From Cyanobacteria bacterium RM1_2_2 (GTDB lineage: Bacteria > Cyanobacteriota > Cyanobacteriia > Elainellales > Elainellaceae), in NCBI GenBank assembly GCA_012033495.1, contig JAAUQT010000032.1, forward strand, positions 1 to 36,778: a stretch of DNA of 36,778 bases, given 5' to 3'. Made by a program: the position numbers and the translations under genes. The notes beneath the pieces are model-generated. The model saw nothing but the letters and a program-made list of their open reading frames with translations, made no database searches and had not been told where the DNA came from. How positions within the stretch are numbered: position 1 is the first letter of the stretch; the number at the start of each line of letters is the position of its first letter. This document shows, in pieces, positions 1 to 8,852 of the stretch.

Positions 1-90
1 AGGTTTTGCAGATCAATCATCTGGGCGACGCGAGACTGAGTCCAAACCTGCCCCAACGTGGCAACAACTTTTTCCTGGAAATCTCCTTAA
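1..90. repeat. GGGCAGGTTT-ended interspersed repeat, copy 1 (left end outside window)
   Basis: The sequence reads AGGTTTTGCAGATCAATCAT at its start, then AAACCTGCCCC near 43-54 and CCTGGAAATCTCCTTAA at the right end. It closely matches the copy at 3917-4046, sharing the core inverted arms GGGCAGGTTT/AAACCTGCCC and the distal arm (C)CAGAAATCTCCTTAA. The left arm is cut off by the window edge. It is probably a non-autonomous palindromic element. No coding function is seen. Confidence 0.7.
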
Positions 91-299
91 GTCAGGCAGC
101 AGAATGAAAATGAAGCCAAAAGACTGAGTTTCAACTGCACTCAACTCTCCTACCGACAGGCATTCGAGCATTGGACGGAGCCGAAATGTATTCTACCTGT
201 CATTTCGCCCCTCTGCTGACATCTCGCTGGGCAGCTTTAGACTAATTGAAACTGATTGAAACTGAACAAACTCGGTTTGAAATTCCATCTAAGCTCGAA

Positions 300-329
300 T
301 TGTCAGCCAAATTAAATCAGGGGTATGCT
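300..329 (+). promoter_or_regulatory. Candidate sigma-70 type promoter of the pot genes
   Basis: TTGTCA at 300-305 and TATGCT at 324-329 are separated by 18 bases, a good match to a -35/-10 pair. They lie about 105 bases upstream of potA. A direct repeat of ATTGAAACTG lies just upstream (about 245-264). The rest of the 91-433 gap shows no gene. Initiation is inferred from sequence only. Confidence 0.4.
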
Positions 330-433
330 AAGGGACAAAAATAAACTTTTAATCCAATGTCGCTTCATTCCTCAACCAACCCAGGATTTAGCTGAATCCA
401 TTCATCACTGAAACCCAAAGGGAACTGCCGCCA

Positions 434-1570
434 ATGTCTCAGACCGTTGTCCAAAACCGCGATGCCGCTGAAACCAACACTAAACTCGACGTTGAACTCC
501 GCAAAGTGTTTAAGGTGTACAACGGTGAAACCGCAGTGCGAGGAATTGATTTAGATATTCATCAGGGCGAATTTTTCAGTATTTTAGGGCCGTCGGGCTG
601 CGGCAAAACCACAACGCTGCGCATGATCGCCGGCTTTGACGAACCAACCGGCGGCGAAGTGCTGATTCGCGGTAAATCGATGGTGAATGTGCCGCCCTAC
701 AAGCGCCCGGTGAATACGGTGTTTCAGAGCTATGCCTTGTTTGGACACATGACAGTTTGGGATAATGTGGCGTTTGGCTTGCGGCTGCAAAACTGTAACA
801 AATCGGAGTTGCAAACGCGAGTTGGGGAAGCGCTGCAATTGGTCAAAATGGACAGTTTCGCCCGTCGGTTTCCGGTGCAGCTATCAGGAGGACAACAGCA
901 GCGGGTCGCTTTGGCCAGAGCGCTGGTCAACCGCCCGACTGTAATGCTGTTGGATGAACCGCTCGGTGCGCTGGATCTGAAGCTGCGTAAAGAAATGCAG
1001 GTCGAGCTTTCTACTCTGCACCGAGAGTTGGGCATTACGTTTGTGATGGTGACGCATGATCAGGAAGAAGCGCTGAGTTTGTCGGATCGCATTGCTGTCA
1101 TGAACATGGGCAAAATTGAGCAAATTGGCACGCCTAGCGAAATCTATGAACATCCCCGCTCGCCCTTCGTTGCCGATTTTATTGGCGACACCAACCTCTT
1201 TCAGGGGCGCGTGGAAACCAGCAATGGCGCAGATTTGCAAGTCCTCACCGAAAAGGGCTTAAAAATTTGGGTCAAGCCCAATTCAACTTGGCAAACCGAG
1301 CATCAGGGCAATCACTCAGAGGTGGTAGTGAGTGTGCGTCCTGAAAAAATCCGGGTGGGCAATAGCGACACACCTGAGCAGCACAACTGCTATGAAGGCA
1401 AACTCAAGCATGTGATGTATCTCGGCACTCATGTTCACTATCTGGTGGAGTTGCTGAATGGCGATTCGCTGACGGTGCTGCAACCCAACCGAGCCAGCGA
1501 ACTACCAGCACTAGACACCCTTGTTCAGGTTTATTGGTCAGCCGCCGACTGTATTGCCCTGCCGATTTAA
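434..1570 (+). CDS. potA: Polyamine ABC transporter ATP-binding protein
   Basis: This is the cytoplasmic ATPase that powers spermidine/putrescine-type import through the PotB-PotC channel. The 378 residues hold a full ABC domain: Walker A GPSGCGKTT (about 52-60), Q-loop FQSY (about 97), signature LSGGQQQR (150-157), Walker B MLLDEP (171-176) and an H-loop VTHD. A C-terminal TOBE-like beta domain (about 290-370) is typical of the PotA/CysA/MalK branch. The length fits the PotA family (about 370-380 aa). It is the first of four co-directional genes potA-potD-potB-potC. The ATG at 434 starts the conserved fold region at a sensible distance; an AGGGA lies about 10 bases upstream. Polyamine specificity rests on neighbourhood and overall similarity; related importers take other cationic or organic substrates. 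Confidence 0.93.
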   Translation: MSQTVVQNRDAAETNTKLDVELRKVFKVYNGETAVRGIDLDIHQGEFFSILGPSGCGKTTTLRMIAGFDEPTGGEVLIRGKSMVNVPPYKRPVNTVFQSYALFGHMTVWDNVAFGLRLQNCNKSELQTRVGEALQLVKMDSFARRFPVQLSGGQQQRVALARALVNRPTVMLLDEPLGALDLKLRKEMQVELSTLHRELGITFVMVTHDQEEALSLSDRIAVMNMGKIEQIGTPSEIYEHPRSPFVADFIGDTNLFQGRVETSNGADLQVLTEKGLKIWVKPNSTWQTEHQGNHSEVVVSVRPEKIRVGNSDTPEQHNCYEGKLKHVMYLGTHVHYLVELLNGDSLTVLQPNRASELPALDTLVQVYWSAADCIALPI

Positions 1571-1698
1571 GCCAGTCATAACCTTCGCTCAGCAGCCCAA
1601 AGCACGTTCCTTGGGTTTGCTGGCTAAAAAATGTGCGGATTTCTGGCAAGCATTCGCTATTCTAAATGTGTAGGTTATCCAGCAGGAGTTAGGAGACA

Positions 1699-2868
1699 AT
1701 GCCTCCGACACGTTCCCGAAATTTCCGACTGTTGAGCCACTCACCTCAGATTTCGCTGGCAACACGCAGACGATTTCTGCAAGCATCAGCCGCCGCTGTA
1801 TCGGGCATTGTCCTTTCAAATTGCGCCCGAAATCTATCAACCAGTTCTTCAGAAGCTGACCCCAATCAGACGAGTTCAGGGGGTTCTGCTGCCAACAAAA
1901 CGCTCAATATTTACACTTGGGCAAACTATACGGATGATGAACTGATTAACGGTTTCAAAAATGCCACGGGCATTCAAGTGGTGGTGGACACCTACGACTC
2001 GAACGAAACCATGCTGGCAAAGATGCAGTCGGGTGGGGGCAAGCAATACAGCATCGTTTATCCATCGGATTACATGGTGCAACAAATGCTGGAAGCCGAA
2101 ATGCTGGTTTCTCTAGACAAATCGAAGCTGCAAGGCGTTGATCGGCTGATGGAGAACTGGCAAAATCCGGTTTATGATCCCGAAAATGCTCACAGCGTTC
2201 CTGCGGTTTGGGGCACAACCGGGTTAACTTACAATCCAGACAAAACGGGCGGCGATATTGAAGGCTGGGACTATGTTTGGGACAATGCCGATCAGTTGAG
2301 TCGCCAGCTAACCATGATCAACGATGTGCGAGAAGTGATGGGAGCGACGCTGAAATATTTGGGCTACTCCTACAACTCAACGAAACAGGCAGAGATTGAG
2401 GAGGCTTACAACAAGCTGCTGGAGATTAAACCCACTATTGCTTCATTTCTCACCAACGGTTGGGAAGATCAGCTTGCAAGCGGTGACTTGCAGCTAGCGA
2501 TGGCGTATTCGACAGACGCGATTGCCCTGATGGAAGAAAGCCCTGACCTGAAGTACGTTGTGCCCGAATCGGGAACCTCGCTTTGGACAGACACGATGGT
2601 GATTCCAAAATCTGCCCCCAATCCTGATGCGGCCTACGAGTGGATCAACTTTATCAACGAGCCAGAGAATTCCGCAAAGTTAGTCGAGCGGCTAAAAATT
2701 TCTACCCCAAATGAAGCGGCATTTGATCAATTGCCTGATACGCTCAAACAAGACAGAAATCTATTCCCCTCTAAGCAGGTTTTGGCGAAATGTGAAGGCA
2801 TTGCTCCAGTTCCCCAAGAAATTGCCGACCTTTACGATCGCTACTGGACTCAGCTTACTAGCACCTAG
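1699..2868 (+). CDS. potD: Polyamine ABC transporter substrate-binding protein
   Basis: This is the periplasmic solute-binding protein that delivers polyamine to PotB-PotC. The 389-aa sequence starts with a basic region and a twin-arginine motif TRRRFLQ (about 22-28), then a hydrophobic stretch ending LSNC (39-42). This suggests Tat export and possibly lipid attachment at Cys42, although Asn at -1 is an unusual lipobox residue. The mature part opens with LNIYTWANYTDDELINGF, the typical start of PotD/PotF-class proteins, and contains the conserved YPSDYMV and WGTTGLTYNP segments. The ATG is preceded by TTAGGAGACA, a good ribosome binding site. It lies 128 bases after potA; the gap to potB is occupied by a repeat. 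The exact ligand cannot be read from sequence. Confidence 0.93.
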   Translation: MPPTRSRNFRLLSHSPQISLATRRRFLQASAAAVSGIVLSNCARNLSTSSSEADPNQTSSGGSAANKTLNIYTWANYTDDELINGFKNATGIQVVVDTYDSNETMLAKMQSGGGKQYSIVYPSDYMVQQMLEAEMLVSLDKSKLQGVDRLMENWQNPVYDPENAHSVPAVWGTTGLTYNPDKTGGDIEGWDYVWDNADQLSRQLTMINDVREVMGATLKYLGYSYNSTKQAEIEEAYNKLLEIKPTIASFLTNGWEDQLASGDLQLAMAYSTDAIALMEESPDLKYVVPESGTSLWTDTMVIPKSAPNPDAAYEWINFINEPENSAKLVERLKISTPNEAAFDQLPDTLKQDRNLFPSKQVLAKCEGIAPVPQEIADLYDRYWTQLTST

Positions 2869-2984
2869 AAGCCCTCTACAGAGATCCGTAAGGGCAGGTT
2901 TAGCTGATAGATAAATAAAACTGCTTTGCTAGAAGTCTTTGAGCAAAACCTGCCCCAACCGGGACACTTTTTCTCAGAACTCTC
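2868..2984. repeat. GGGCAGGTTT-ended interspersed repeat, copy 2
   Basis: The core arms are AGGGCAGGTTT (from about 2891) and AAAACCTGCCCC (2945-2956). The left flank CCCTCTACAGAGATCCGTA and right flank GGGACACTTTTTCTCAGAACTCTC are diverged versions of the flanks in the 3917-4046 copy. It begins directly at the potD stop codon and fills the potD-potB gap. Confidence 0.6.
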
Positions 2985-3008
2985 GATTGCTCATTGTCCC
3001 CTAAATCA

Positions 3009-3920
3009 ATGTCTACAACCACTCCAACTTCCCCGATTGCGGGGTCATCGACTAGCCCAAACTGGCAACGCAAGCTCAAAAACCTGATTCAGCCATTGGT
3101 TCTACTTGCGCCGTCGGGCTTGTGGCTACTGCTGTTGCTCGTGGTTCCCACCCTGCTGATTTTGGAACTGAGCTTAATTCCAGGGTTTCGGCTAGGGCAA
3201 CCGGCCGGAGATTATGGTATTGGCAACTATTTTGAAATTTTCCAGCCTGTTTACTTTCAGGTGATTTGGCGTTCGGTGATGTTTGCCCTCGGAACCACCC
3301 TAGCTTGTTTGCTGTTGGGCTATCCGGTCGCGTATTGGATTGCCATCAAAGCGCCCAAACGCTGGCGTAATTTGCTGCTGGTGGGGTTTATTTTGCCGCT
3401 GTGGACTTCTTCGCTGCTGCGAGCCTACGCCTGGATTACGATTCTGCGCCCTAGCGGATTGCTGAACAGCCTGCTGGGAGCGTTTGGCTTACCGGGGCAA
3501 GAATGGCTGAATCGCAGTCCGGCTGTGTTTATTGGCATGGCGTACAGCTTTTTGCCCTACATGGTGCTGATTTTGTATGCCTCGTTGGAAAAACTCGATC
3601 GACGATTACTGGAAGCGGCTGCCGACCTAGGCGCAACGCCGCAAGAGTCTTTCTGGAAAATTACCGTTCCGCAAACGTTGCCAGGCATCGCGGCAGGCAG
3701 CCTGCTGGTGTTCATTGCCAGCTTAGGAGATTTTGTTGTCCCCGAACTGTTGGGCGGCGCGTCGAGTATGACGGTTTCGCGGTTGATTTACAACCAGTTT
3801 TTAGGCGCAACCCGCAACTGGGGGCTGGGTTCTAGCCTTAGCATGATTTTGATTTTCGCGGTGAGTGTTTCCATTGCCCTGCTGCTGAAGTATGGCGATC
3901 GAGATGCGGCTCAGTCTTAG
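3009..3920 (+). CDS. potB: Polyamine ABC transporter permease (first subunit)
   Basis: This is one of the two inner-membrane subunits of the polyamine-type importer. About 303 aa with six predicted hydrophobic helices; the first is near PLVLLAPSGLWLLLLLVVP. The binding-protein-dependent permease EAA loop is present as LLEAAADLGATPQESFWKIT, which contacts PotA. The ATG at 3009 is preferred over an in-frame TTG at 2994, because the N-terminal tail before the first helix is already long and variable; no strong Shine-Dalgarno is seen for either. The TAG stop at 3918-3920 lies inside the terminal inverted repeat of the element that follows. It pairs with potC, 492 bases downstream. Confidence 0.92.
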   Translation: MSTTTPTSPIAGSSTSPNWQRKLKNLIQPLVLLAPSGLWLLLLLVVPTLLILELSLIPGFRLGQPAGDYGIGNYFEIFQPVYFQVIWRSVMFALGTTLACLLLGYPVAYWIAIKAPKRWRNLLLVGFILPLWTSSLLRAYAWITILRPSGLLNSLLGAFGLPGQEWLNRSPAVFIGMAYSFLPYMVLILYASLEKLDRRLLEAAADLGATPQESFWKITVPQTLPGIAAGSLLVFIASLGDFVVPELLGGASSMTVSRLIYNQFLGATRNWGLGSSLSMILIFAVSVSIALLLKYGDRDAAQS

Positions 3921-4046
3921 GAGATTTCTGGCAAACCCTCTACCTCGGTACGGGCAGGTTTTGCAGATCAATCATCTGTCAATCGTAAGATTTGGGCCAA
4001 ACCTGCCCCTACGTAGCGACAACTTTTTCCCCAGAAATCTCCTTAA
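3917..4046. repeat. GGGCAGGTTT-ended interspersed repeat, copy 3, full length with outer inverted arms
   Basis: The outer arms are TTAGGAGATTTCTGG (3917-3931) and CCAGAAATCTCCTTAA (4031-4046), an almost perfect inverted repeat. The inner arms are CGGGCAGGTTTTG (from 3951) and AAACCTGCCCC (to about 4010). The element is 130 bp, has no ORF of note and behaves like a MITE-class palindromic unit. Its left arm contains the potB stop codon. Its right end abuts a second, unrelated element at 4046. Confidence 0.75.
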
Positions 4047-4192
4047 TAGGACTGACGCCCTTGAAGCTGGAAATCTCAATCTCCCCTAACCCCCCCTTTC
4101 AAGGAGTAAACTTCTAAAGCCCCCTTTTTGTAGACGCGAAGCTGCTTCCCGCAGGGTAGGGGGTTGGGGGATCTCTTCTGCGTCAGTCCTAT
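4046..4192. mobile_element. MITE-like element with 13-bp perfect terminal inverted repeats
   Basis: ATAGGACTGACGC at 4046-4058 is the exact reverse complement of GCGTCAGTCCTAT at 4180-4192. The 147-bp unit contains C-rich and G-rich inner arms (CCCCTAACCCCCC near 4083, and GGGTAGGGGGTTGGGGG near 4154) that would fold on each other. This resembles the ATAGGACTTACGC-ended miniature elements frequent in filamentous cyanobacteria (recollection). No clear target duplication is seen. It is nested between two copies of another repeat in the potB-potC gap. Confidence 0.75.
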
Positions 4193-4350
4193 CCTAAGAG
4201 ATTCTGGGAAGAAGGTTCCCCCTGGAATGGGGCAGGTTTTGCTCAAAGATTTCTAGCAGAGCAATTGGATTGATTACCTCAGCATGGAACAGGTTTTGCT
4301 CAAGGATTTTTAGCAAAGCAACTGGATTGATCGCTAAACCTGCCCCTACG
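4193..4350. repeat. GGGCAGGTTT-ended interspersed repeat, copy 4, with internal 45-bp duplication
   Basis: It starts with CTAAGAGATTCTGGGAA, resembling the outer arm of copy 3. The core starts GGGGCAGGTTTT (4229) and closes AAACCTGCCCC (4336-4346). Inside, a ~45-bp segment beginning CAGGTTTTGCTCAAAGATTT (about 4232) is repeated at about 4290 with few changes, so the core itself has been tandemly duplicated. Confidence 0.6.
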
Positions 4351-4412
4351 TCGTTCTTCCTGGCTCGATTTGAGTGCCCATTTAACCCACCAACTTAAGT
4401 AAGGAGCCTGAC

Positions 4413-5240
4413 ATGGTTAGCTCGCCCTCCAAACCGCCCTCGAAGCCCAAACACCCGTTTTCCTGGCAGTTTGTGCTCACCTTACTGATGTACGCCTTCA
4501 TGTACATTCCGATTCTAATTTTGGCGTTTTACAGCTTCAATGCTTCTCGGTTTAGCGCCAGTTGGGGTGGGTTTAGCCTCCGCTGGTATAGCAGCCTCCT
4601 GAACGACTCCCGCATCCTTTCTGCTCTGCAAGATAGCCTGTTTATCGCCTGCGTTGCCGTTGGCATTTCGGCCGTTTTAGGAACAATGATGGCTGTTGGC
4701 TTAGCCAAATATCGGTTTCCGGGCAAGGGGTTATATCGAGGTGTGTCTTATCTGCCATTGATCATTCCCGACATTGCCATTGCCGTAGCGACGCTGGTGT
4801 TTTTAGTATCGATTGGTTTTTCGCTGAGCATTTGGACCATCATTGCCGCTCATATTGTGTTCTGCCTCGCCTACATTGCCGTCGTGGTTTCGACTCGGTT
4901 ATCGGGCTTAAACCCCCACCTAGAAGAAGCTGCGCTGGATCTAGGAGCAACGCCGGCCCAAGCATTCATTCAAGTGCTGTTACCCGAACTCATGCCCGCC
5001 ATCTTTTCTGGCTGCCTGCTAGCGTTTGTGCTCAGTATGGATGATTTGCTGCTGTCGAGCTTCACGGCAGGCGGCGGCGCAAACACCCTCCCCATGGAAA
5101 TTTTTAGCCGAGTACGCACAGGTGTAAAGCCAGATATCAATGCCCTCAGCGTCATTTTGATCCTAGCCTCTGGGTTTCTAGCGTTCCTCTCGGAATATCT
5201 CCGCTTCCGCAGTGAAAGACGTCGCTTAGGGCAGGAGTAG
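4413..5240 (+). CDS. potC: Polyamine ABC transporter permease (second subunit)
   Basis: This is the second inner-membrane channel subunit of the importer. 275 aa with about six hydrophobic helices, opening with a short basic, proline-rich tail and then FVLTLLMYAFMYIPILILAF. The cytoplasmic EAA loop reads LEEAALDLGATPAQAFIQVL, very close to that of potB, as expected for paired PotB/PotC subunits. AAGGAG sits 7 bases upstream of the ATG, the best Shine-Dalgarno in the operon. It ends 30 bases before the stop of the convergent glycosyltransferase gene. The repeat-filled 492-base gap after potB may weaken co-transcription with the upstream genes. Confidence 0.92.
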   Translation: MVSSPSKPPSKPKHPFSWQFVLTLLMYAFMYIPILILAFYSFNASRFSASWGGFSLRWYSSLLNDSRILSALQDSLFIACVAVGISAVLGTMMAVGLAKYRFPGKGLYRGVSYLPLIIPDIAIAVATLVFLVSIGFSLSIWTIIAAHIVFCLAYIAVVVSTRLSGLNPHLEEAALDLGATPAQAFIQVLLPELMPAIFSGCLLAFVLSMDDLLLSSFTAGGGANTLPMEIFSRVRTGVKPDINALSVILILASGFLAFLSEYLRFRSERRRLGQE

Positions 5241-5270
5241 AGCATTACAGGCGGTGGCTCTCGCAAAATC

Positions 5271-6842
5271 TCACTTGGCTGTCTTCTCAGCGATCCATAA
5301 ACGGTTTTCCACTTCGGTAGGGTCAGCCCGATCTTCATATTTCACCGTCAGCGTATAGCCCCGTCGATTCATGATCCTCAAAAGCTGCTCAGAGGGATTG
5401 AGCAAATAAATCGGACTGTAACCTGGAGCAATCCTCAGCTTTCTGGGTTCTTCTTGAATCAGTTGCAGCTTTGTGTCGGGCTTCAGCCAAGCTGTGAAGG
5501 CAAGCGTGTCGGTGACTGGGCCATCGCTAATCACCAAAGCATTTTCTGTTTGATTGATCATTTCAGCAACAGGCGGATAATAACCGCTGCGGGGCACACT
5601 TTTATGCCAACCTACCACCTCCTGCGCACTGAGAAAACAGGTCGCTAAACCTGCCAAAAGCCAGCCCATCCAAAACACTCGCCAAAGCTGTTGTTGCCAA
5701 TTTTTCACCCAAACTGCCTGGGTTGCAAACCCATAGGCAAAGGCAAGCTGTAAGCCGAAAAAACAGGGAAAAAGGTAGCGAATTCGTAATGATCGCCGCC
5801 CTCCCAGCAGCAGATCGGGGACTGCCAGCATAGCAAAAGGAACGCCAATCAGCAGCAGCACCAACAGCCAATCACGTTTAGGAGCCTGACGGCAGAACCC
5901 ATATAGCGCCAGCAGGGTAATCACAATCAGTAGAAGATTGGCAGCCCCTAACTCGCGGTTAAAAAATGCCAGATTCAGGTTTAAAAACCAGCGATCGACC
6001 AAACGCCCATAGGTTGAGTAACCATCATTGAGTGACTGTGTAGACTGCTGCACCTTCTGCCAATTGCGAATCAAAAGCGCCATCCAAGGCACGAGACTGA
6101 GAACTACCACCGTAGAGGTCAGCAAATAAGCGCGGCTAATGGAATTGCGCCAGCCTTGCGTCAGCAGCACAAAAATTCCGTGCGCCATTGCAACTGAGCC
6201 AAACAACAGTTGGGTGTAAAGTCCGGCGATGATCGACAAACCGTAGAAAATCCAGTGTTGAGGGGCGTTCAGCCGCATGGCTCTCAGCAGCAAAGTGCTA
6301 GACAGCAGAATCAGAACGGACAGCAAGCTGTAGGGGCGGGCTTCCTGAGCATAGAAAACATGCACAGGCGTCACTGCCACCAGCGACATCGCAATCCAGC
6401 CGATTGCACCAGAGCCAAACAATTCGCGGCAGAGCCAATAGAGGCAGGGCAGCGCTAGCACGCTAAAAATCGCCGTTAAACAGCGCATGGAGGCAACCGA
6501 ATGCCCGACTCCATTAACCCAAGCGCGAGAAATCAGAAAGTACAGCGGCGTGTGTTCAGCGGTTCCGGTTAGGGCGTTCCACGTATCATCCCAACCGCGA
6601 TCAGGGCTAAGCCGCTGAAACTGCTGCATTTGGTCAGCCGTCACCACTTCACCGGTGAACATGGTTTCAACCAACTCAGTTTTGGTGTAGCCCAAGGTTC
6701 GCAGTGAGGAATTGGTTTCATCGATCCAATAAACTTTGTGATCTAGCTGGTAAAACCGCAGAAAAATGCCTGCCGCCAACCCAATCACCAAAATCCACTG
6801 CACCCATCTCGGCAAAGTTTGCCAAGTCCTCACACTGTCCAT
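5271..6842 (-). CDS. GT39/ArnT-like membrane glycosyltransferase
   Basis: This is a 523-aa polytopic membrane protein with roughly 10-12 hydrophobic segments. The N-terminal helix is followed by an external loop with YWIDETNSSLRTLGYT, the acidic W/I-DE motif of PMT_2/GT-C glycosyltransferases that use polyprenyl-phosphate sugars. HAQEARPYSLL-type sequence (here FYAQEARPYSLL) around residue 165 is also characteristic of the family. The C-terminal ~130 residues form a soluble, presumably periplasmic, domain. Likely role: transfer of a lipid-linked sugar to a cell-envelope acceptor; donor and acceptor are unknown. It is convergent with potC and divergent from the membrane gene at 7066 (223-base shared upstream region). 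Confidence 0.8.
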   Translation of the reverse strand: MDSVRTWQTLPRWVQWILVIGLAAGIFLRFYQLDHKVYWIDETNSSLRTLGYTKTELVETMFTGEVVTADQMQQFQRLSPDRGWDDTWNALTGTAEHTPLYFLISRAWVNGVGHSVASMRCLTAIFSVLALPCLYWLCRELFGSGAIGWIAMSLVAVTPVHVFYAQEARPYSLLSVLILLSSTLLLRAMRLNAPQHWIFYGLSIIAGLYTQLLFGSVAMAHGIFVLLTQGWRNSISRAYLLTSTVVVLSLVPWMALLIRNWQKVQQSTQSLNDGYSTYGRLVDRWFLNLNLAFFNRELGAANLLLIVITLLALYGFCRQAPKRDWLLVLLLIGVPFAMLAVPDLLLGGRRSLRIRYLFPCFFGLQLAFAYGFATQAVWVKNWQQQLWRVFWMGWLLAGLATCFLSAQEVVGWHKSVPRSGYYPPVAEMINQTENALVISDGPVTDTLAFTAWLKPDTKLQLIQEEPRKLRIAPGYSPIYLLNPSEQLLRIMNRRGYTLTVKYEDRADPTEVENRLWIAEKTAK

Positions 6843-7065
6843 AGGCGTCCCATGTACGTCTCACCACCACTTCATGAGATTGTACCGGATCGATCTGCCC
6901 GAATCTGCTCGACTCAACAGAATTTCTGCTGCTACGATGGGGAGTCTTTGACTGACCCAAACCGCAATTTTTCCGACCGTTAAGCAACTAATAAGCGACC
7001 AAGCGCTGGGTAAAGTGATTTAATGGGGCGTAGCCTTCCCAGCAGCACCCTCGACAGATTGATTC

Positions 7066-8790
7066 ATGCCTTCCTTATCCGAATTGCTTCTGACTCCGGT
7101 TGCCAAAACCCCGCGCTCGCGGCTGGTTTTCTGGTTTAGCCTTAGCCTCGCGTTTGCGTTGGTGTATGGCGTTTTGGCTTGGCAAGAGGCGTTTAGCAGT
7201 GCCTACCTTGTGCAAGACGATGCGCGACAGCATGTGTTTTGGATGCGGCGATTTACCGATCCAGACCTGTTTCCCAATGACCTGATTGCCGACTACTTCC
7301 AATCGGTTGCCCCTTGGGGCTACACCCTGTTCTATCGGCTGTTTGCGCTGTTGGGCATCGATCCGCTGCTGCTCAGCAAGCTGTTGCCGATGGCGTTGGG
7401 TCTGGGGGCGGCAGCCTATGGGTTTGGAGTCGGTTTACAGCTATTACCCGTGCCGCTAACCGGATTCCTGTCTAGCCTATTAGTGAGTCAGGTGGTTTGG
7501 GGGCACGAAGACATCGCCTCGGCTAGCCCCAGAGCCTTTATGCCACTAATTTTTCTGGCGTTTCTATACTATTTGCATCGCCGCTCGCTGCTGCCCTGTT
7601 TAGCGACCATTGCGCTGGAAGGACTATTCTACCCACAGTATGTTTTTGTGTTTGCCGGGATATTGCTGCTCCAACCTTTGCGCTGGCAGCGTGGACTGCG
7701 CCTCTCTTCAAATCAACAAGACTACTGGTTCTGTATCGCCGGATTAGTTGTGGCGTTTTTGGTGATGCTGCCGTTTGCCCTCACTTCATCGGCGTTTGGC
7801 CCGACGATTACAGCAGCCGAGGCGCGACCGTTGCCCGAATTCTATCCCGGTGGGCGAAGCGTCTTTTTTAACGAAGACCCGCTGTTTTTCTGGCTCATTG
7901 GGATTCGCAGCGGCATTTTTCCCTATTTTCTGCCCCCCATCATGGGATTAGGGATTTTACTACCCTTGCTGCTCAAACTCCCGCACCGATTTCCGCTGGT
8001 CAGCCAAGTGACGCACCGAACTTCGACGTTGCTGCATTTGCCCATTGTCGGATTAGGGCTATTCTTCCTGGCTCATGCGGTGCTGTTCAAGCTGCATTTG
8101 CCGAGCCGCTACACGGCATATACGCTGCGATTTGCGCTGGTGCTGGCAACGGCAGTTGTCCTGACGCTATTACTCGATGCTGGCTTGCGGTGGCTGTCCC
8201 GGCAGTCTCAACCAAGTCGGGGTGCGCGGGTTTTAGTGGGGGGCGTATCAAGCTTGCTGGCGTTGGCGATCTTATTGTTTCCCAGCTATGCGCCAGAGTT
8301 TCCTGACACCAATTACAAAGTTGGAGAAGAACCCGAACTCTATGCTTTTCTGGCGCAGCAGCCCAAAGAGATTGTCGTAGCATCGTTGGTTCGCAAAGCA
8401 GACTTTATCCCCACTTTCGCCCAGAGATCGATTTTGGTGGGTCGAGAATATGCCATTCCTTACCATGTCGGCTATGCCAATCAGTTTCGGCAGCGAGCCA
8501 CCGATTTACTAAAGGCGCAATACACTACGAATCGGGCTGAGTTGCGCCAGTTTATTCAAACCTACGGCGTAGACTATTGGCTAATTGACCAAGATTCTTT
8601 TAGCCGCAAATTTTTGCAGGAAGAGTGGGTAAAACAGTATCCATCGGCTGTAGAAGCAGCAAAAACCTCACTTCAGCAGCAAAAAACGCCTGCCCTGAAG
8701 CGATTGGCAAACCGCTGCACCGTCTCCGCTGCGGGGGATCTGTCTTTGCTCGATGCCAAATGCCTGCTGGCTCCATCTCAACCGGGATGA
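7066..8790 (+). CDS. Conserved polytopic membrane protein, GT-C-like architecture
   Basis: 574 aa with about ten to twelve hydrophobic segments between residues 20 and 405, then a ~165-residue soluble C-terminal domain. An early external loop has SAYLVQDDARQHVFWMRRF, where the DD pair is placed like the acidic catalytic motif of GT-C glycosyltransferases, but no named family motif was recognised. The C-terminal domain contains LRQFIQTYGVDYWLIDQDSF, similar in layout to the GVDYVLVD-type periplasmic ends of other GT-C-like proteins. It is divergent from the GT39-like gene and followed 62 bases later by cpcS. The glycosyltransferase role is inference. Confidence 0.75.
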   Translation: MPSLSELLLTPVAKTPRSRLVFWFSLSLAFALVYGVLAWQEAFSSAYLVQDDARQHVFWMRRFTDPDLFPNDLIADYFQSVAPWGYTLFYRLFALLGIDPLLLSKLLPMALGLGAAAYGFGVGLQLLPVPLTGFLSSLLVSQVVWGHEDIASASPRAFMPLIFLAFLYYLHRRSLLPCLATIALEGLFYPQYVFVFAGILLLQPLRWQRGLRLSSNQQDYWFCIAGLVVAFLVMLPFALTSSAFGPTITAAEARPLPEFYPGGRSVFFNEDPLFFWLIGIRSGIFPYFLPPIMGLGILLPLLLKLPHRFPLVSQVTHRTSTLLHLPIVGLGLFFLAHAVLFKLHLPSRYTAYTLRFALVLATAVVLTLLLDAGLRWLSRQSQPSRGARVLVGGVSSLLALAILLFPSYAPEFPDTNYKVGEEPELYAFLAQQPKEIVVASLVRKADFIPTFAQRSILVGREYAIPYHVGYANQFRQRATDLLKAQYTTNRAELRQFIQTYGVDYWLIDQDSFSRKFLQEEWVKQYPSAVEAAKTSLQQQKTPALKRLANRCTVSAAGDLSLLDAKCLLAPSQPG

Positions 8791-8852
8791 TGCCGGATGC
8801 ACGTAGAATCTAAATAGGCTAAAAATTGTTGTAACGGTCTGTTTTTTCGTTC

